Shown one piece after another: positions 6,886 to 16,700 of a DNA stretch of 64,000 nt (position 1 is its first letter; each line of letters begins with the position of its first letter). The stretch comes from RGIG8748 sp045646525 (lineage in GTDB: Bacteria; Bacillota; Clostridia; UMGS1810): assembly GCA_045646525.1 (NCBI GenBank), contig JAZRKX010000038.1, positions 62,001 through 126,000 on the forward strand. The letters are read 5' to 3'. Under the pieces are notes generated by a model. It searched no databases and was not told the origin of the DNA. It worked only from the letters and a program-made list of their open reading frames with translations. The position numbers and the translations under genes are program-made.

Positions 6886-7135
6886 ATGAAAAAAAACAAT
6901 CATAACAAATTTGATTATTGTTATATCATTCATTCTTTTTGACCCTTTACTAAACTATTTGGATAAATGGTCTGATACATACAGTTTGGGTGCAGAGATG
7001 GTTTTAGGAATGTTGACACCTCTTTTATTTGTCTTTTTTATTCTTTTGTCTTTGTGCTTGACATTATATTCGATTAGTAAAGAATGTCGAATAAGGTTAG
7101 TTATATTAAAAATAGCCGTAACTGGCTTTTGGTAA
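6886..7135 (+). pseudogene. Small membrane protein gene frameshifted in an A8 tract
   Basis: The ATG at 6886 has a good ribosome binding site (AGGAG) but is followed by eight A, which puts translation into a frame that stops after 18 codons. With seven A the product would be an 82-residue protein starting MKKTIITNLIIVISFILFDP, with membrane segments at about residues 6-22 and 40-66, continuous to the TAA at 7133. The rest of the frame is open and protein-like, so the lesion is recent or reversible. It could be a dead gene, a phase-variable gene, or a sequencing error in a homopolymer. Confidence 0.6.
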
Positions 7136-7368
7136 GACAACAGTATGAAAAAATTAAAAATATGTATCTGACCCGAAATGATAATCATCCATCGCTTATT
7201 TGCTATATTAAAGCGGTGAATAATGTATATAACTCAGTACATAGATGATATGCAGAACAAACAATATAATTTTTTAATTAAATTTGCAGAAAATAAAATC
7301 TATAGAAAACATAAATTCTTTTGAACTGTATTTCGTATGTGATAATAGAGAAAAAGAGAGGAACACAT

Positions 7369-8208
7369 ATGCTTCAGGATTTATCATTTGGAAGATTGGA
7401 AAACGAATACAAGAATATTTTGCCCAAGGATGAAGACACCGTTCTGTGCTTTAGAAATAGAGATATCTTAATGCTCAAAGAATCGGACGGCACTGTGTCA
7501 TTTCCCAAATATAACGAAATTTCGTCCTGTACGGGCGGAAAATTCCGCTATGTGTTTACCATGCAGGATACAAAATACTTTTTGTATATGTTCGGGGAAG
7601 CAGAGTTTTCCAAACACAACTACACCTACATCCCCGTATCCGAATTAAGAAAGATAGAAACCAAGGATGCGTGCTTTGCCGTAATGACGGCTTTGCACCT
7701 TAATGAGTGGTATCGTAAGCACCGATATTGCGGATGCTGTGCTCATGAGACCTCGCACGATGACAAGGAGCGCATGCTATACTGCCAAAACTGCGGAAAT
7801 ATGATATTCCCCGTGATTTGTCCTGCAGTTATAATTGCTCTTACGGACGGGGACAGGCTTCTTCTCAGTAAATATGCAGGCAGAAGCTATTCCAGATACG
7901 CGCTGTTGGCGGGATATACCGAAATAGGCGAAACTCTCGAGCAGACCGTTGAACGAGAGGTTATGGAGGAAGTAGGTCTTAAGGTAAAGAACATCCGTTA
8001 CTACAAGAGCCAGCCGTGGGGAGTAGACGGAAGCGTGCTCATGGGCTTCTACTGCGACCTTGATGGAGACGATACCATACATCTTGATGAAACAGAGCTT
8101 TCGCTTGCAGGGTGGTACAATAGATACAGCCTTCCTGCACACGATGACGGTATAAGTCTTACAAGGGAAATGATAAGAATGTTTGAAGAGGGCAAAGAGC
8201 CAAAATAG
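7369..8208 (+). CDS. nudC: NADH pyrophosphatase / NAD-cap hydrolase, NudC type
   Basis: Nudix hydrolase that splits NAD(H) to NMN(H) and AMP; NudC enzymes also remove NAD caps from RNA. The 279-residue protein has an N-terminal domain, a four-Cys zinc ribbon (Cys121, Cys124, Cys139, Cys142) and a complete Nudix box from Gly182 (GYTEIGETLEQTVEREVMEE). The NudC marker SQPW follows at 214-217, but the usual PFP after it is replaced by GVD. The start at 7369 is behind AGAGAGGA; an in-frame TTG further up lacks a binding site. It stands alone after the accessory region, with a separate promoter before sbcD. Confidence 0.93.
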   Translation: MLQDLSFGRLENEYKNILPKDEDTVLCFRNRDILMLKESDGTVSFPKYNEISSCTGGKFRYVFTMQDTKYFLYMFGEAEFSKHNYTYIPVSELRKIETKDACFAVMTALHLNEWYRKHRYCGCCAHETSHDDKERMLYCQNCGNMIFPVICPAVIIALTDGDRLLLSKYAGRSYSRYALLAGYTEIGETLEQTVEREVMEEVGLKVKNIRYYKSQPWGVDGSVLMGFYCDLDGDDTIHLDETELSLAGWYNRYSLPAHDDGISLTREMIRMFEEGKEPK

Positions 8209-8221
8209 TAAGGCAATAAGA

Positions 8222-8250
8222 TTGATTTTATACTTTCGAGGTGTTATAAT
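8222..8250 (+). promoter_or_regulatory. Sigma-A promoter of sbcDC
   Basis: TTGATT (8222-8227), 17-bp spacer, TATAAT (8245-8250), 38 bp upstream of the sbcD start. Confidence 0.75.
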
Positions 8251-8287
8251 AATGAGGTAAAATCACAGGGCTTTTCGGAGGAGTATA

Positions 8288-9424
8288 ATGAAATTTGTGC
8301 ATTTATCGGATCTTCACATAGGAAAAAGAGTAAACGAATATTCCATGCTTGAAGACCAGGAGTATATACTTACTCAAATAATAAATATAATAGATGAAGA
8401 AAAGCCCGAGTCAGTAATCATTGCAGGCGATGTGTACGACAAGACAGTTCCGTCTGCGGAGGCAGTTGAGCTTTTTGATGATTTTCTGGTACGTTTATCT
8501 CAGCGTAAGCTCAAGGTGTTTGTAATAAGCGGAAACCACGATTCGCCCGAACGCATAGCATTTGGCGGAAGACTCATGTCATCCGCGGGCATATATATGT
8601 CTCCTGTTTATAACGGAAGTGTAGATAAGATTGTACTTAGTGATAAGTTCGGAAAAATAAATGTATGGATGCTTCCTTTTGTAAAGCCCGTCCATGTGCG
8701 TAAGTTTACAGAAGAGGACATATCATCCTATACAGATGCTCTTAGAGTTGCAATAAGTAAGTTTGATTTAGACAAAACCGAGCGTAATGTGCTGATTACC
8801 CATCAGTTTGTAACGGGCGCACAGAGGACAGAATCGGAGGAGATATCCGTAGGGGGAACTGACAATGTGGATGTCTCGGTTTTCGATGGTTTTGACTATA
8901 CGGCGCTTGGGCATATTCACCGCGCACAAAACTGTAAATCCGAGAGGGTGCGTTACTGCGGAACACCGCTTAAATACTCTTTTTCGGAGTCAAAGGACGA
9001 AAAGAGCGTTACTGTAGCGGAATTAAAGGAAAAGGGAACTCTCACTGTAAAAACACTTCCTCTTACACCCATGCGTGATATGGCGGAAATCAAAGGTAAA
9101 TATGAGGAAATCATGCGTTTGGATTTCTATAAGAATACTACCTACACCGATGACTATACCCATATAACTCTTACCGACGAGGAAGAAATTCCCGATGCAA
9201 TAGGTAAGCTTCGCACGGTATACCACAACCTTATGAAGCTTGATTATGATAATATCCGAACACGAAGTTCAAATTCTGTGGACGGTATAGAAAATATAGA
9301 ACAAAAGTCGCCGTATGAGCATTTTTCTTGCTTTTACGAAATTCAGAACAATAAGCCGTTAAGCGATAAGCAAAAGGACTTTGTACAAGCTCTTATTGAC
9401 GGGGTATGGGAGGGAGATATATGA
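8288..9424 (+). CDS. sbcD: Exonuclease SbcD (Mre11-type nuclease subunit)
   Basis: Nuclease subunit of the SbcCD complex, which cuts DNA hairpins and protein-blocked ends and limits palindrome inheritance. The metallophosphoesterase motifs are present in order in the first 220 residues: DLHIG near residue 8, GDVYD, GNHDSPER, the TH of ITHQF, and GHIH. A capping domain fills the rest of the 378 residues. The ribosome binding site is CGGAGGA. The stop overlaps the sbcC start by 4 bp, as expected for coupled subunits. Long palindromes do persist in this genome (44472-44948), a possible substrate class. Confidence 0.96.
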   Translation: MKFVHLSDLHIGKRVNEYSMLEDQEYILTQIINIIDEEKPESVIIAGDVYDKTVPSAEAVELFDDFLVRLSQRKLKVFVISGNHDSPERIAFGGRLMSSAGIYMSPVYNGSVDKIVLSDKFGKINVWMLPFVKPVHVRKFTEEDISSYTDALRVAISKFDLDKTERNVLITHQFVTGAQRTESEEISVGGTDNVDVSVFDGFDYTALGHIHRAQNCKSERVRYCGTPLKYSFSESKDEKSVTVAELKEKGTLTVKTLPLTPMRDMAEIKGKYEEIMRLDFYKNTTYTDDYTHITLTDEEEIPDAIGKLRTVYHNLMKLDYDNIRTRSSNSVDGIENIEQKSPYEHFSCFYEIQNNKPLSDKQKDFVQALIDGVWEGDI

Positions 9425-12168
9425 GACCTCATAAGCTTATAATGTCTGCCTTCGGTCCTTATGCCGAAAGGGTAGAAATCGACCTTCGCAAGCTGGGCGA
9501 AAGAGGACTTTATCTTATAACAGGGGACACGGGCGCAGGCAAAACCACCATATTTGATGCCATAACCTATGCACTTTTTGGAAAGGCAAGCGGCGAAAAC
9601 AGAGATGCCTCCATGCTCCGTTCCAAATATGCAAATCCCGAAACACCCACCGAGGTTGAACTATACTTTTCTTGCAACGGCAAAGAGTACTACATAAAGA
9701 GAAACCCCGAGTATCAGCGCCCCAAAAGCCGCGGCGAAGGTTTTACATTGCAAAAGGCAGATGCATATCTTGAATATCCCGACGGCAAGGTTGTAACAAG
9801 GCTAAAGGATGTGGACAGCGCCGTTACCGATATCCTTGGTATCGACAGAAATCAGTTCACACAGATTTCCATGATAGCACAGGGTGATTTTTTAAAGCTT
9901 CTTTTTGCATCCACCGAAGAGCGAAAAAAGATATTTCAGAAGCTTTTTAAAACCCGCAATTACTATGCCCTGCAGGAGAGATTAAAGGCGGAATCGGGCA
10001 AGCTTGGAAGTGAATATGATGCTATAAAAAGCAGTATCGGGCAGTATATAAATGGTATAGTATGCATTGAGGATGACTCTCTTGGCATTAAGGTAAAAGA
10101 GGCAAAGGAAAACCGTCTTGGCATATCGGAAACCATAGAGGTTTTGGAAGAAATAATAGCAAAAGACATACTTGCCGAAGAAAAATACAATGGTGAACTT
10201 ACAGATTTGGACATAAAACTGGAGGAAATTGCAGGAGTGTTGGCACAGGCAAACACTATCATGACGGCAAAGGAAGCCTTAAAAAAGGCTAAGGCAGAGC
10301 TTGAAGAAGCGGAGAATTTGAGGTTAAGTCTTTCAAAACAGTTGGAGTGGGAGCAAATCCAAAGGGAAGAAATCGATGCCGTTGTAAAAAAGCTTGCGTC
10401 AATAGATGCCCAGATGTCGTACTACGATGAGTTGGAGGAAAAGAGAGGGCAGCTCTCCGCATTGACCTTGTCTGTAAACACAAGTGCCAAAAATCTTGAT
10501 GCAAAAACAAAAGAGCATCAGCGTATAAAAGAGAGAATAAAAGAACTCGAAGATGAAATAAAATCACTTGCAAATATAGGTGCCGACAAAGCAAAAATTG
10601 AGGCAGAGTACAGAGAACTTTCAGCCAAAAAGGATTCTTTGGATAGTCTCGAATTAAAGATTAATGAAATGTATAGTCTTGAAGCGCAATTAAAAGAAGC
10701 ACAGAATGATTATAGGATAAAGTCGGATACAGCCGATAAGCATAAAATAACATATGATTGTCTAAACAAGGCATACCTTGATGAGCAGGCGGGTATCCTT
10801 GCCGAAACACTTGAAGACAGTATGCCGTGTCCTGTATGCGGCTCTCTGTTGCATCCCAATCCTGCCCAAAAGTCTTCCAAGGCACCCACAAGGCAGGAGG
10901 TTGAAAATGCCAAAAAAGCTTACGAAGACTCGCATGCTAAGGAGAGCCAAGCAAGCCTTAAGGCAGGAAGACTGAAAGGAATTGTTACAGAAAAGAAAGC
11001 TGCGCTTTTGGAAACTTCTTCTAAACTCATAGGAGATGGTGACTTCAAAGAGCTGAAAGGGGAAATTAAAAATACTCTTTCTAAGCTTTACGGCACACTT
11101 TCGGATATACAAAACAAAGAAACCCGCAAGGAGCAAGCGGAGATCGCCCTGCCAAAAGGAAAGGAAATGCTTGAAGCTTGCGAAAGGGAACTGTCCGTAT
11201 TGACGGAGACTATTTCCAAGAGCAAGGCAATATCAGATACTCTCGAAAAGAGAATAGGAGAACTCGCCGACACTCTTATGTTTGAAAGCAAAGCTGTGGC
11301 AAACACCCAAAGAAAGATTCTTGAACTTAAGAAAGAAGAATTGGAGACGGCTTTAAAAACCGCACGCAATGCCTTTGATGCAAACCAAAAGCAAATTGCC
11401 GCCATAAAGACGAAAATAGAAGAAAACAGAAAGTTTCTTTTGGATACAGAGGAAACGGATAGAACCTCAGATGTGGCAAGGCAAAGGGAACTGAAAGCAA
11501 AAAAAGAGGAAGTCCTCGCCCTGCAAAAGACAGTACACATAAGAAAAAGTGCGAACATTTCGTCTTTAAACAATATAAGATTAAAATCCGAGGATATAAA
11601 GAGAGTGGAAGAAAAGTGGATGTGGGTTAAAAACCTTTCCAACACGGCAAACGGAAACCTCTCGGGCAAGGAAAAGGTAATGCTCGAAACATATATTCAG
11701 ATGACATATTTTGACCGTATTATAAGCCGTGCAAACACCAGATTTCTGGTAATGTCAGGCGGACAGTATGAGCTTAGAAGAAGAACAGAGGCAGAGAACA
11801 ACCGAAGTCAGACGGGCCTTGAACTTGATGTAATTGATTATTACAACGGTACGCACCGAAGTGTCAAAACCCTGTCGGGCGGTGAGGCTTTCAAGGCATC
11901 TCTTTCTCTTGCGCTCGGTCTGTCAGACGAGGTTCAGTCTTCGGCGGGAGGAATTAAGCTTGATACAATGTTTGTAGACGAAGGCTTCGGCTCTCTGGAT
12001 GAGGAGTCACTCGCACAGGCATTCAAAGCCCTTTCGTCACTTGCAGAGGGCAACAGGCTTGTGGGGATTATTTCTCATGTAAAGGAGCTTAAGGACCGCA
12101 TAGATAACAAGATAGTTGTAACTAAGGAAAAAGACGGCAAAAGCAGAGCTTATGTTGTTTGTGATTAA
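9421..12168 (+). CDS. sbcC: Exonuclease subunit SbcC (Rad50-type ATPase)
   Basis: SMC-like ATPase partner of SbcD; 915 residues. The Walker A motif GDTGAGKT is near residue 35, long coiled coils fill the centre, and a zinc hook CPVCG sits at residues 470-474, near the middle. The ABC signature LSGGEA is near residue 818 and the Walker B region FVDEGFGSLD near 850. The start at 9421 is preferred over an ATG at 9406 because GGGAGGG is 6 bases upstream and the ATGA overlap with sbcD is typical. The dihydrouridine synthase gene follows after 10 bp, so the operon may continue. Confidence 0.96.
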   Translation: MRPHKLIMSAFGPYAERVEIDLRKLGERGLYLITGDTGAGKTTIFDAITYALFGKASGENRDASMLRSKYANPETPTEVELYFSCNGKEYYIKRNPEYQRPKSRGEGFTLQKADAYLEYPDGKVVTRLKDVDSAVTDILGIDRNQFTQISMIAQGDFLKLLFASTEERKKIFQKLFKTRNYYALQERLKAESGKLGSEYDAIKSSIGQYINGIVCIEDDSLGIKVKEAKENRLGISETIEVLEEIIAKDILAEEKYNGELTDLDIKLEEIAGVLAQANTIMTAKEALKKAKAELEEAENLRLSLSKQLEWEQIQREEIDAVVKKLASIDAQMSYYDELEEKRGQLSALTLSVNTSAKNLDAKTKEHQRIKERIKELEDEIKSLANIGADKAKIEAEYRELSAKKDSLDSLELKINEMYSLEAQLKEAQNDYRIKSDTADKHKITYDCLNKAYLDEQAGILAETLEDSMPCPVCGSLLHPNPAQKSSKAPTRQEVENAKKAYEDSHAKESQASLKAGRLKGIVTEKKAALLETSSKLIGDGDFKELKGEIKNTLSKLYGTLSDIQNKETRKEQAEIALPKGKEMLEACERELSVLTETISKSKAISDTLEKRIGELADTLMFESKAVANTQRKILELKKEELETALKTARNAFDANQKQIAAIKTKIEENRKFLLDTEETDRTSDVARQRELKAKKEEVLALQKTVHIRKSANISSLNNIRLKSEDIKRVEEKWMWVKNLSNTANGNLSGKEKVMLETYIQMTYFDRIISRANTRFLVMSGGQYELRRRTEAENNRSQTGLELDVIDYYNGTHRSVKTLSGGEAFKASLSLALGLSDEVQSSAGGIKLDTMFVDEGFGSLDEESLAQAFKALSSLAEGNRLVGIISHVKELKDRIDNKIVVTKEKDGKSRAYVVCD

Positions 12169-12178
12169 CGGAGATAAA

Positions 12179-13096
12179 ATGAATTTATATTTTGCGCCCC
12201 TTGAGGGCATCACAGGTTATATATACCGTAATACCCACGCAGAGCTTTTCGGGGGTTGCGATGCGTATTATGCACCTTTTATAACTCCTGTCGAAAACGA
12301 AAGATTAAACAAAAAATGCTTAAGGGACATCTTGCCCGAAAACAATAAATGTGCTGATTTAAGAGTTCAGCTTCTTTCCAACAATTCCAAGACATATTTT
12401 AAATTTGAGGACGAAATTATGTCTATGGGTTACAGCGAGATAAATGTAAATATCGGCTGTCCCTCGGGTACTGTGGTAAAGAAGGGCAGAGGTGCGGGAT
12501 TTTTAAGAGACACATCGCAGATGTCGGAATTCTTTCGTGAGGTTTTCTATAAAAACAAGGTGAATATTTCCGTAAAAACCAGGATAGGATTTTACGATAA
12601 GGAAGAATATGAAAATCTCATGGATGTGTACAACGGATTTCCTCTAAAGAGCCTCATTGTACACCCCCGAACCCGCGAGGATTATTATAAGGGCGATGTA
12701 CACATGGATGTGTTCTCCACGATGTACGAACAGAGCCGTAACCCCGTCTGCTACAACGGGGATGTTAGAAATGTGAGTGATTTTAAATCCGTATCGGACA
12801 GCTTTTCGGATTTGGAGGGCATCATGATAGGCAGGGGCGCTGTTGCAAATCCTGCAATCTTCCGCGAGATAAAGGGCGGAAAACCTCTTGAAACACAGGA
12901 GCTTATAGAGTTTTCTCATGTTCTTGGAGAGAGGTATTACGAAGTGTTAAAGTCCGATATGTACACTCTGCATAAGCTTAAGGAAATATGGCTTTATATG
13001 CTCACAAATTATCCCGATGAAAAGAAAATTATAAAGGCAGTAAAAAAGTCTTCCACCGTGGCACAGCTTCACGATGCCGTAAGGACTCTGCCTTAA
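12179..13096 (+). CDS. dus: tRNA-dihydrouridine synthase
   Basis: FMN-dependent reductase that makes dihydrouridine in tRNA. The 305-residue protein shows the family landmarks: an N-terminal APLEGITGYIYR strand, NIGCPSG with the catalytic-loop Lys/Arg-rich stretch (VVKKGRGAGFLRD), SVKTRIG, IVHPRTREDYYKG, YNGDV and the FMN-phosphate loop GIMIGRGAVANP. The active-site Cys of NxGCP is present near residue 100. The start at 12179 uses GGAG 6 bases upstream; an earlier in-frame ATG overlaps sbcC and has no binding site. The DusA/B/C subclass cannot be assigned from reading. Confidence 0.92.
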   Translation: MNLYFAPLEGITGYIYRNTHAELFGGCDAYYAPFITPVENERLNKKCLRDILPENNKCADLRVQLLSNNSKTYFKFEDEIMSMGYSEINVNIGCPSGTVVKKGRGAGFLRDTSQMSEFFREVFYKNKVNISVKTRIGFYDKEEYENLMDVYNGFPLKSLIVHPRTREDYYKGDVHMDVFSTMYEQSRNPVCYNGDVRNVSDFKSVSDSFSDLEGIMIGRGAVANPAIFREIKGGKPLETQELIEFSHVLGERYYEVLKSDMYTLHKLKEIWLYMLTNYPDEKKIIKAVKKSSTVAQLHDAVRTLP

Positions 13097-13179
13097 TGAC
13101 GCATTTGCGAGTATTTTAACAATGCAGTGGCGTAAAAACACGCACCCAAAACGGGTTCGGATATTATAAGGAGTAGACT

Positions 13180-13752
13180 ATGTATCTAATAGCAGGACTC
13201 GGCAACCCCGAGAAAAAGTATGATTCCACAAGGCACAATATAGGCTTTGAAACTGTTGATTTAATAGCGCATAAGCTAAATATCGGCATAACAAAGCTCA
13301 AACACAAGGCGCTCTTTGGCGAGGGCTTTATAGGAAGCGAAAAAGTTATTCTCGCGAAGCCTCAGACCTACATGAATTTGAGCGGTGAGAGTATAAGGGA
13401 TATGGCATCTTTCTACAAAATCCCCGCAGAAAACATAATAATTATATGCGATGACATAAATTTGGAAACAGGACGCATAAGAATAAGACCGAAGGGTAGT
13501 GACGGCGGTCACAACGGATTAAAATCCATCATATATCAGCTTGCAGACGATGGCTTTGTCCGCATAAGAATGGGAGTGGGCGCGCCAAAAGGGGAGCATT
13601 ACAACCTTGCCGACTATGTGCTTGGCAAGTTCTCCAAGGAGGAAATAGAAATCCTCACAGACACAGCAAACAGGGTGGCAGATGCAGTAGAATGTATCAT
13701 CAAAAATGATGTTTCTGCCGCTATGAATAGATTCAATGGAGCTAGAAAATGA
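13180..13752 (+). CDS. pth: Peptidyl-tRNA hydrolase
   Basis: Releases tRNA from peptidyl-tRNAs dropped by ribosomes. At 190 residues it has normal family length. Motifs are GLGNPEKKYDSTRHNIGF, with the catalytic His (residue 20) inside TRHN, then KPQTYMNLSG, the conserved DDINLETG and RPKGSDGGHNGLKSI. The ribosome binding site is AAGGAG. The stop overlaps the mfd start by 4 bp; pth-mfd is a very common pair in Firmicutes. Confidence 0.97.
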   Translation: MYLIAGLGNPEKKYDSTRHNIGFETVDLIAHKLNIGITKLKHKALFGEGFIGSEKVILAKPQTYMNLSGESIRDMASFYKIPAENIIIICDDINLETGRIRIRPKGSDGGHNGLKSIIYQLADDGFVRIRMGVGAPKGEHYNLADYVLGKFSKEEIEILTDTANRVADAVECIIKNDVSAAMNRFNGARK

Positions 13753-16700
13753 ACACCTTTAAGCTTTTACTTGACGGCATGAATGAGTTTGACTCTCTGT
13801 GCACACATGTCCAAAAAGGGAATGGATATGTTCATGCCTTAGGGGTATCCGCAAGTCAGAAAAACCACCTTATATATTCTCTTGCCGAGCATACGGACGC
13901 CAGATGCGTCGTGGTTGTGCCCGACGAAATCGAAGCAGGAAGGACACTTAAGGAGCTGTCGTTCCTCTCTTCGCATGCGGCTATATATTTTCCGCCCCGT
14001 GAGTATCTTTACTACGATGTGGATGTGTCCAACAGAAAGGGCGAGTTTTCCAGACTTTCGGCACTTGCAAATATAAAAGATGCCAAATATATAGTTACTA
14101 CTGTATCGGCACTTGCATCATACACACTCCCAAGCTATATATACAGAGAAAATTCAATTACCGTAGATATGGACTTTTGCATGGATATGGATAAATTCAC
14201 AGAGCAGCTTGCCTACATGGGTTATGCAAGGGTAAGCTCTGTGGAGAGTGTGGGTCAGTATTCTGTACGAGGCTCTATAGTAGATGTATATCCTCCGGGA
14301 AGCGAAAACCCCGCAAGAATTGAATTCTGGGGTGATGACATAGATTCCATAAGGACATTTTCACCTCAAACACAGCTTTCGCTCGATAGCGCGGAGTCGG
14401 TATTCATATGCCCTGCAAGAGAGCTTATATACGACAAAGACAAAGCAATAGAGGTTTCGGAAAAGATAAGGGAGTTAAAGAATGAAAACCTCATGCGCGA
14501 TGCGGAAAAGCTTTGCCAGAATCACTATTTTCATTCCAATGATAAGTATCTTGGATATTTCTATGACAAGATACCTACGCTTTTTGATTATTTAGAACAA
14601 AATACACTCTATGTACTTACCGAGCCTAAGGAACTCAAAAGTAAATTTGACATGTGGTACAAGGAGCAGAATGAGATTATAACATCCCTTATGGATAAGG
14701 GACTTTTTCCTCGTGTAAACGGAAGCTACTACATTACCTATGGCGATATAGTAAGACGGAGCGAAAAATCTCCTTGCATAACACTTAGCGCTCTGTCGCA
14801 CACAACACCCGATATCCGTCCCAAAGATATCATCTCGCTGAGTGCCAAGACCATCCGCTCATATGCGGACAATGCGCAGTATATGGTGGACGATATAGTT
14901 TTCTGGAGAAAGAATTCTTTCAGAGTTGTTGTGCTTTTGGGCACCGATACAAAAATACAGAATCTTACCGAACTTTTGGCAGGGCAGGGTATTACTGCAG
15001 TTTATCTTGAAAATGCAGACAAAGTTCCCGATTTCGGCGAGGTATTCATAGTAAAGGGAACCCTCGAGCGAGGTTTTGAATACCCGTCTGTAAAGACTGC
15101 TCTTGTAACTGACGGCGAGCCTCAATCGCAAAGACGCCGAAAACCCAAGGCAAAGGATGCCAAAGATGCCATAAAGAGCTTTGATGAAATCACGGTGGGT
15201 GACTATGTAGTTCACCGCACTCACGGTGTCGGTAAATATGTGGGCATACATCAGCTTGAAGTTCAGGGTGTAATCCGCGATTATCTTAAAATCAAATACA
15301 AGGGTACAGACTGCCTGTATGTACCTGTAGAACAGCTTGATATGCTGTATAAACATTCTTCAACCGAGGAAAAGACGGTTAAATTAAACAGCCTTGGCGG
15401 AACAATGTGGCAAAAGACCGTTACAAAGGTTAAAGAGAGCGTGGCACATCTTGCCGAGGATATGATTAAGCTCTATGCGGAAAGAAGCCGTCTCAAAGGC
15501 CATGTTTTCCCCAAGGATACCGACTGGCAGAGACAGTTTGAGGGCGATTTTCTGTATGACGAAACACCCGACCAGCTAAGGTGTATAGAGGAAGTCAAAA
15601 AAGACATGGAAGACGGCAAGTGCATGGATAGACTTCTGTGCGGAGATGTGGGCTACGGCAAAACCGAGGTAGCGCTTCGTGCGGCATTCAAAACCGTAAT
15701 GGACGGAATGCAGGTTGCATATCTTGTACCTACCACAATCCTTGCATCGCAGCACTACAATACCTTTGTGTCACGAATGAAGGAGTATTGCATAAATGTG
15801 GAAATGCTCAGCCGTTTCCGTACCAAAAAACAGCAGGAAAAGATTATAAAGAAGCTTGAAACGGGCGAAGTGGATGTTGTAATAGGCACTCACCGCATAC
15901 TTCAAAAGGATGTAAAATTTAAGTCCTTGGGTCTTCTTATAATAGACGAAGAACAGCGTTTCGGAGTAGGACATAAAGAAAAACTCAAGGAAATCAAAAA
16001 GGATGTAAATGTTCTTACTTTAAGTGCCACACCCATTCCAAGAACACTCAATATGGCAATGATGGGTATACGAGACTTAAGTGTTTTGGCATCTCCTCCA
16101 AATGACAGAGCGCCTGTGCAGACCTTTGTAATGGAGTACAATCCCATTGTTGTACAAAATGCCATTCAAAGAGAGCTTGCGCGCGGAGGTCAGGTGTACT
16201 ATCTCTATAACAGGGTAGAGAGTATAGACAGGGTGGCATTTAAGATAAGCGAGCTTGTACCCGAGGCAAGAGTAAGCGTAGCGCACGGCAAAATGACCGA
16301 AACCGAGCTTGAAAACATAATGCTCGACCTCATAGACGGTAATATTGATGTCCTTGTGTGTACTACTATCATAGAGACGGGTCTTGATGTCCCCAATGTA
16401 AATACCATAATTGTAGAAAATGCCGATTGTCTCGGTCTTTCTCAGCTATATCAGTTAAAGGGAAGAGTAGGTCGTTCGAACAGACTTTCTTTTGCATATT
16501 TTACCTATCACGAGGGTAAAGTGCTCGACAAAATTGCCCAGAAGCGCCTTGGCGCCATAAGGGAATTTACGGAATTCGGCTCGGGCTTTAAGATTGCTCT
16601 TCGCGATTTGGAGATAAGAGGTGCAGGCAATATTCTCGGCAAGGAGCAGCACGGCAATATGAACCTTGTTGGCTACGATATGTATTGTCTGCTTTTGGAA

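Noticed and set aside
7085..7091. TGTCGAA heptad
   Set aside because: It is inside the coding part of the frameshifted membrane gene, unpaired, with no promoter or gene start nearby.
2957..7135. True integron with attC sites
   Set aside because: The repeats lack recognisable attC core sites (RYYYAAC/GTTRRRY pairs) and no integrase gene is present; only the modular layout is similar.
2957..7135. CRISPR array
   Set aside because: The repeats are widely and unevenly spaced with genes between them; no short regular repeat-spacer pattern and no cas genes.
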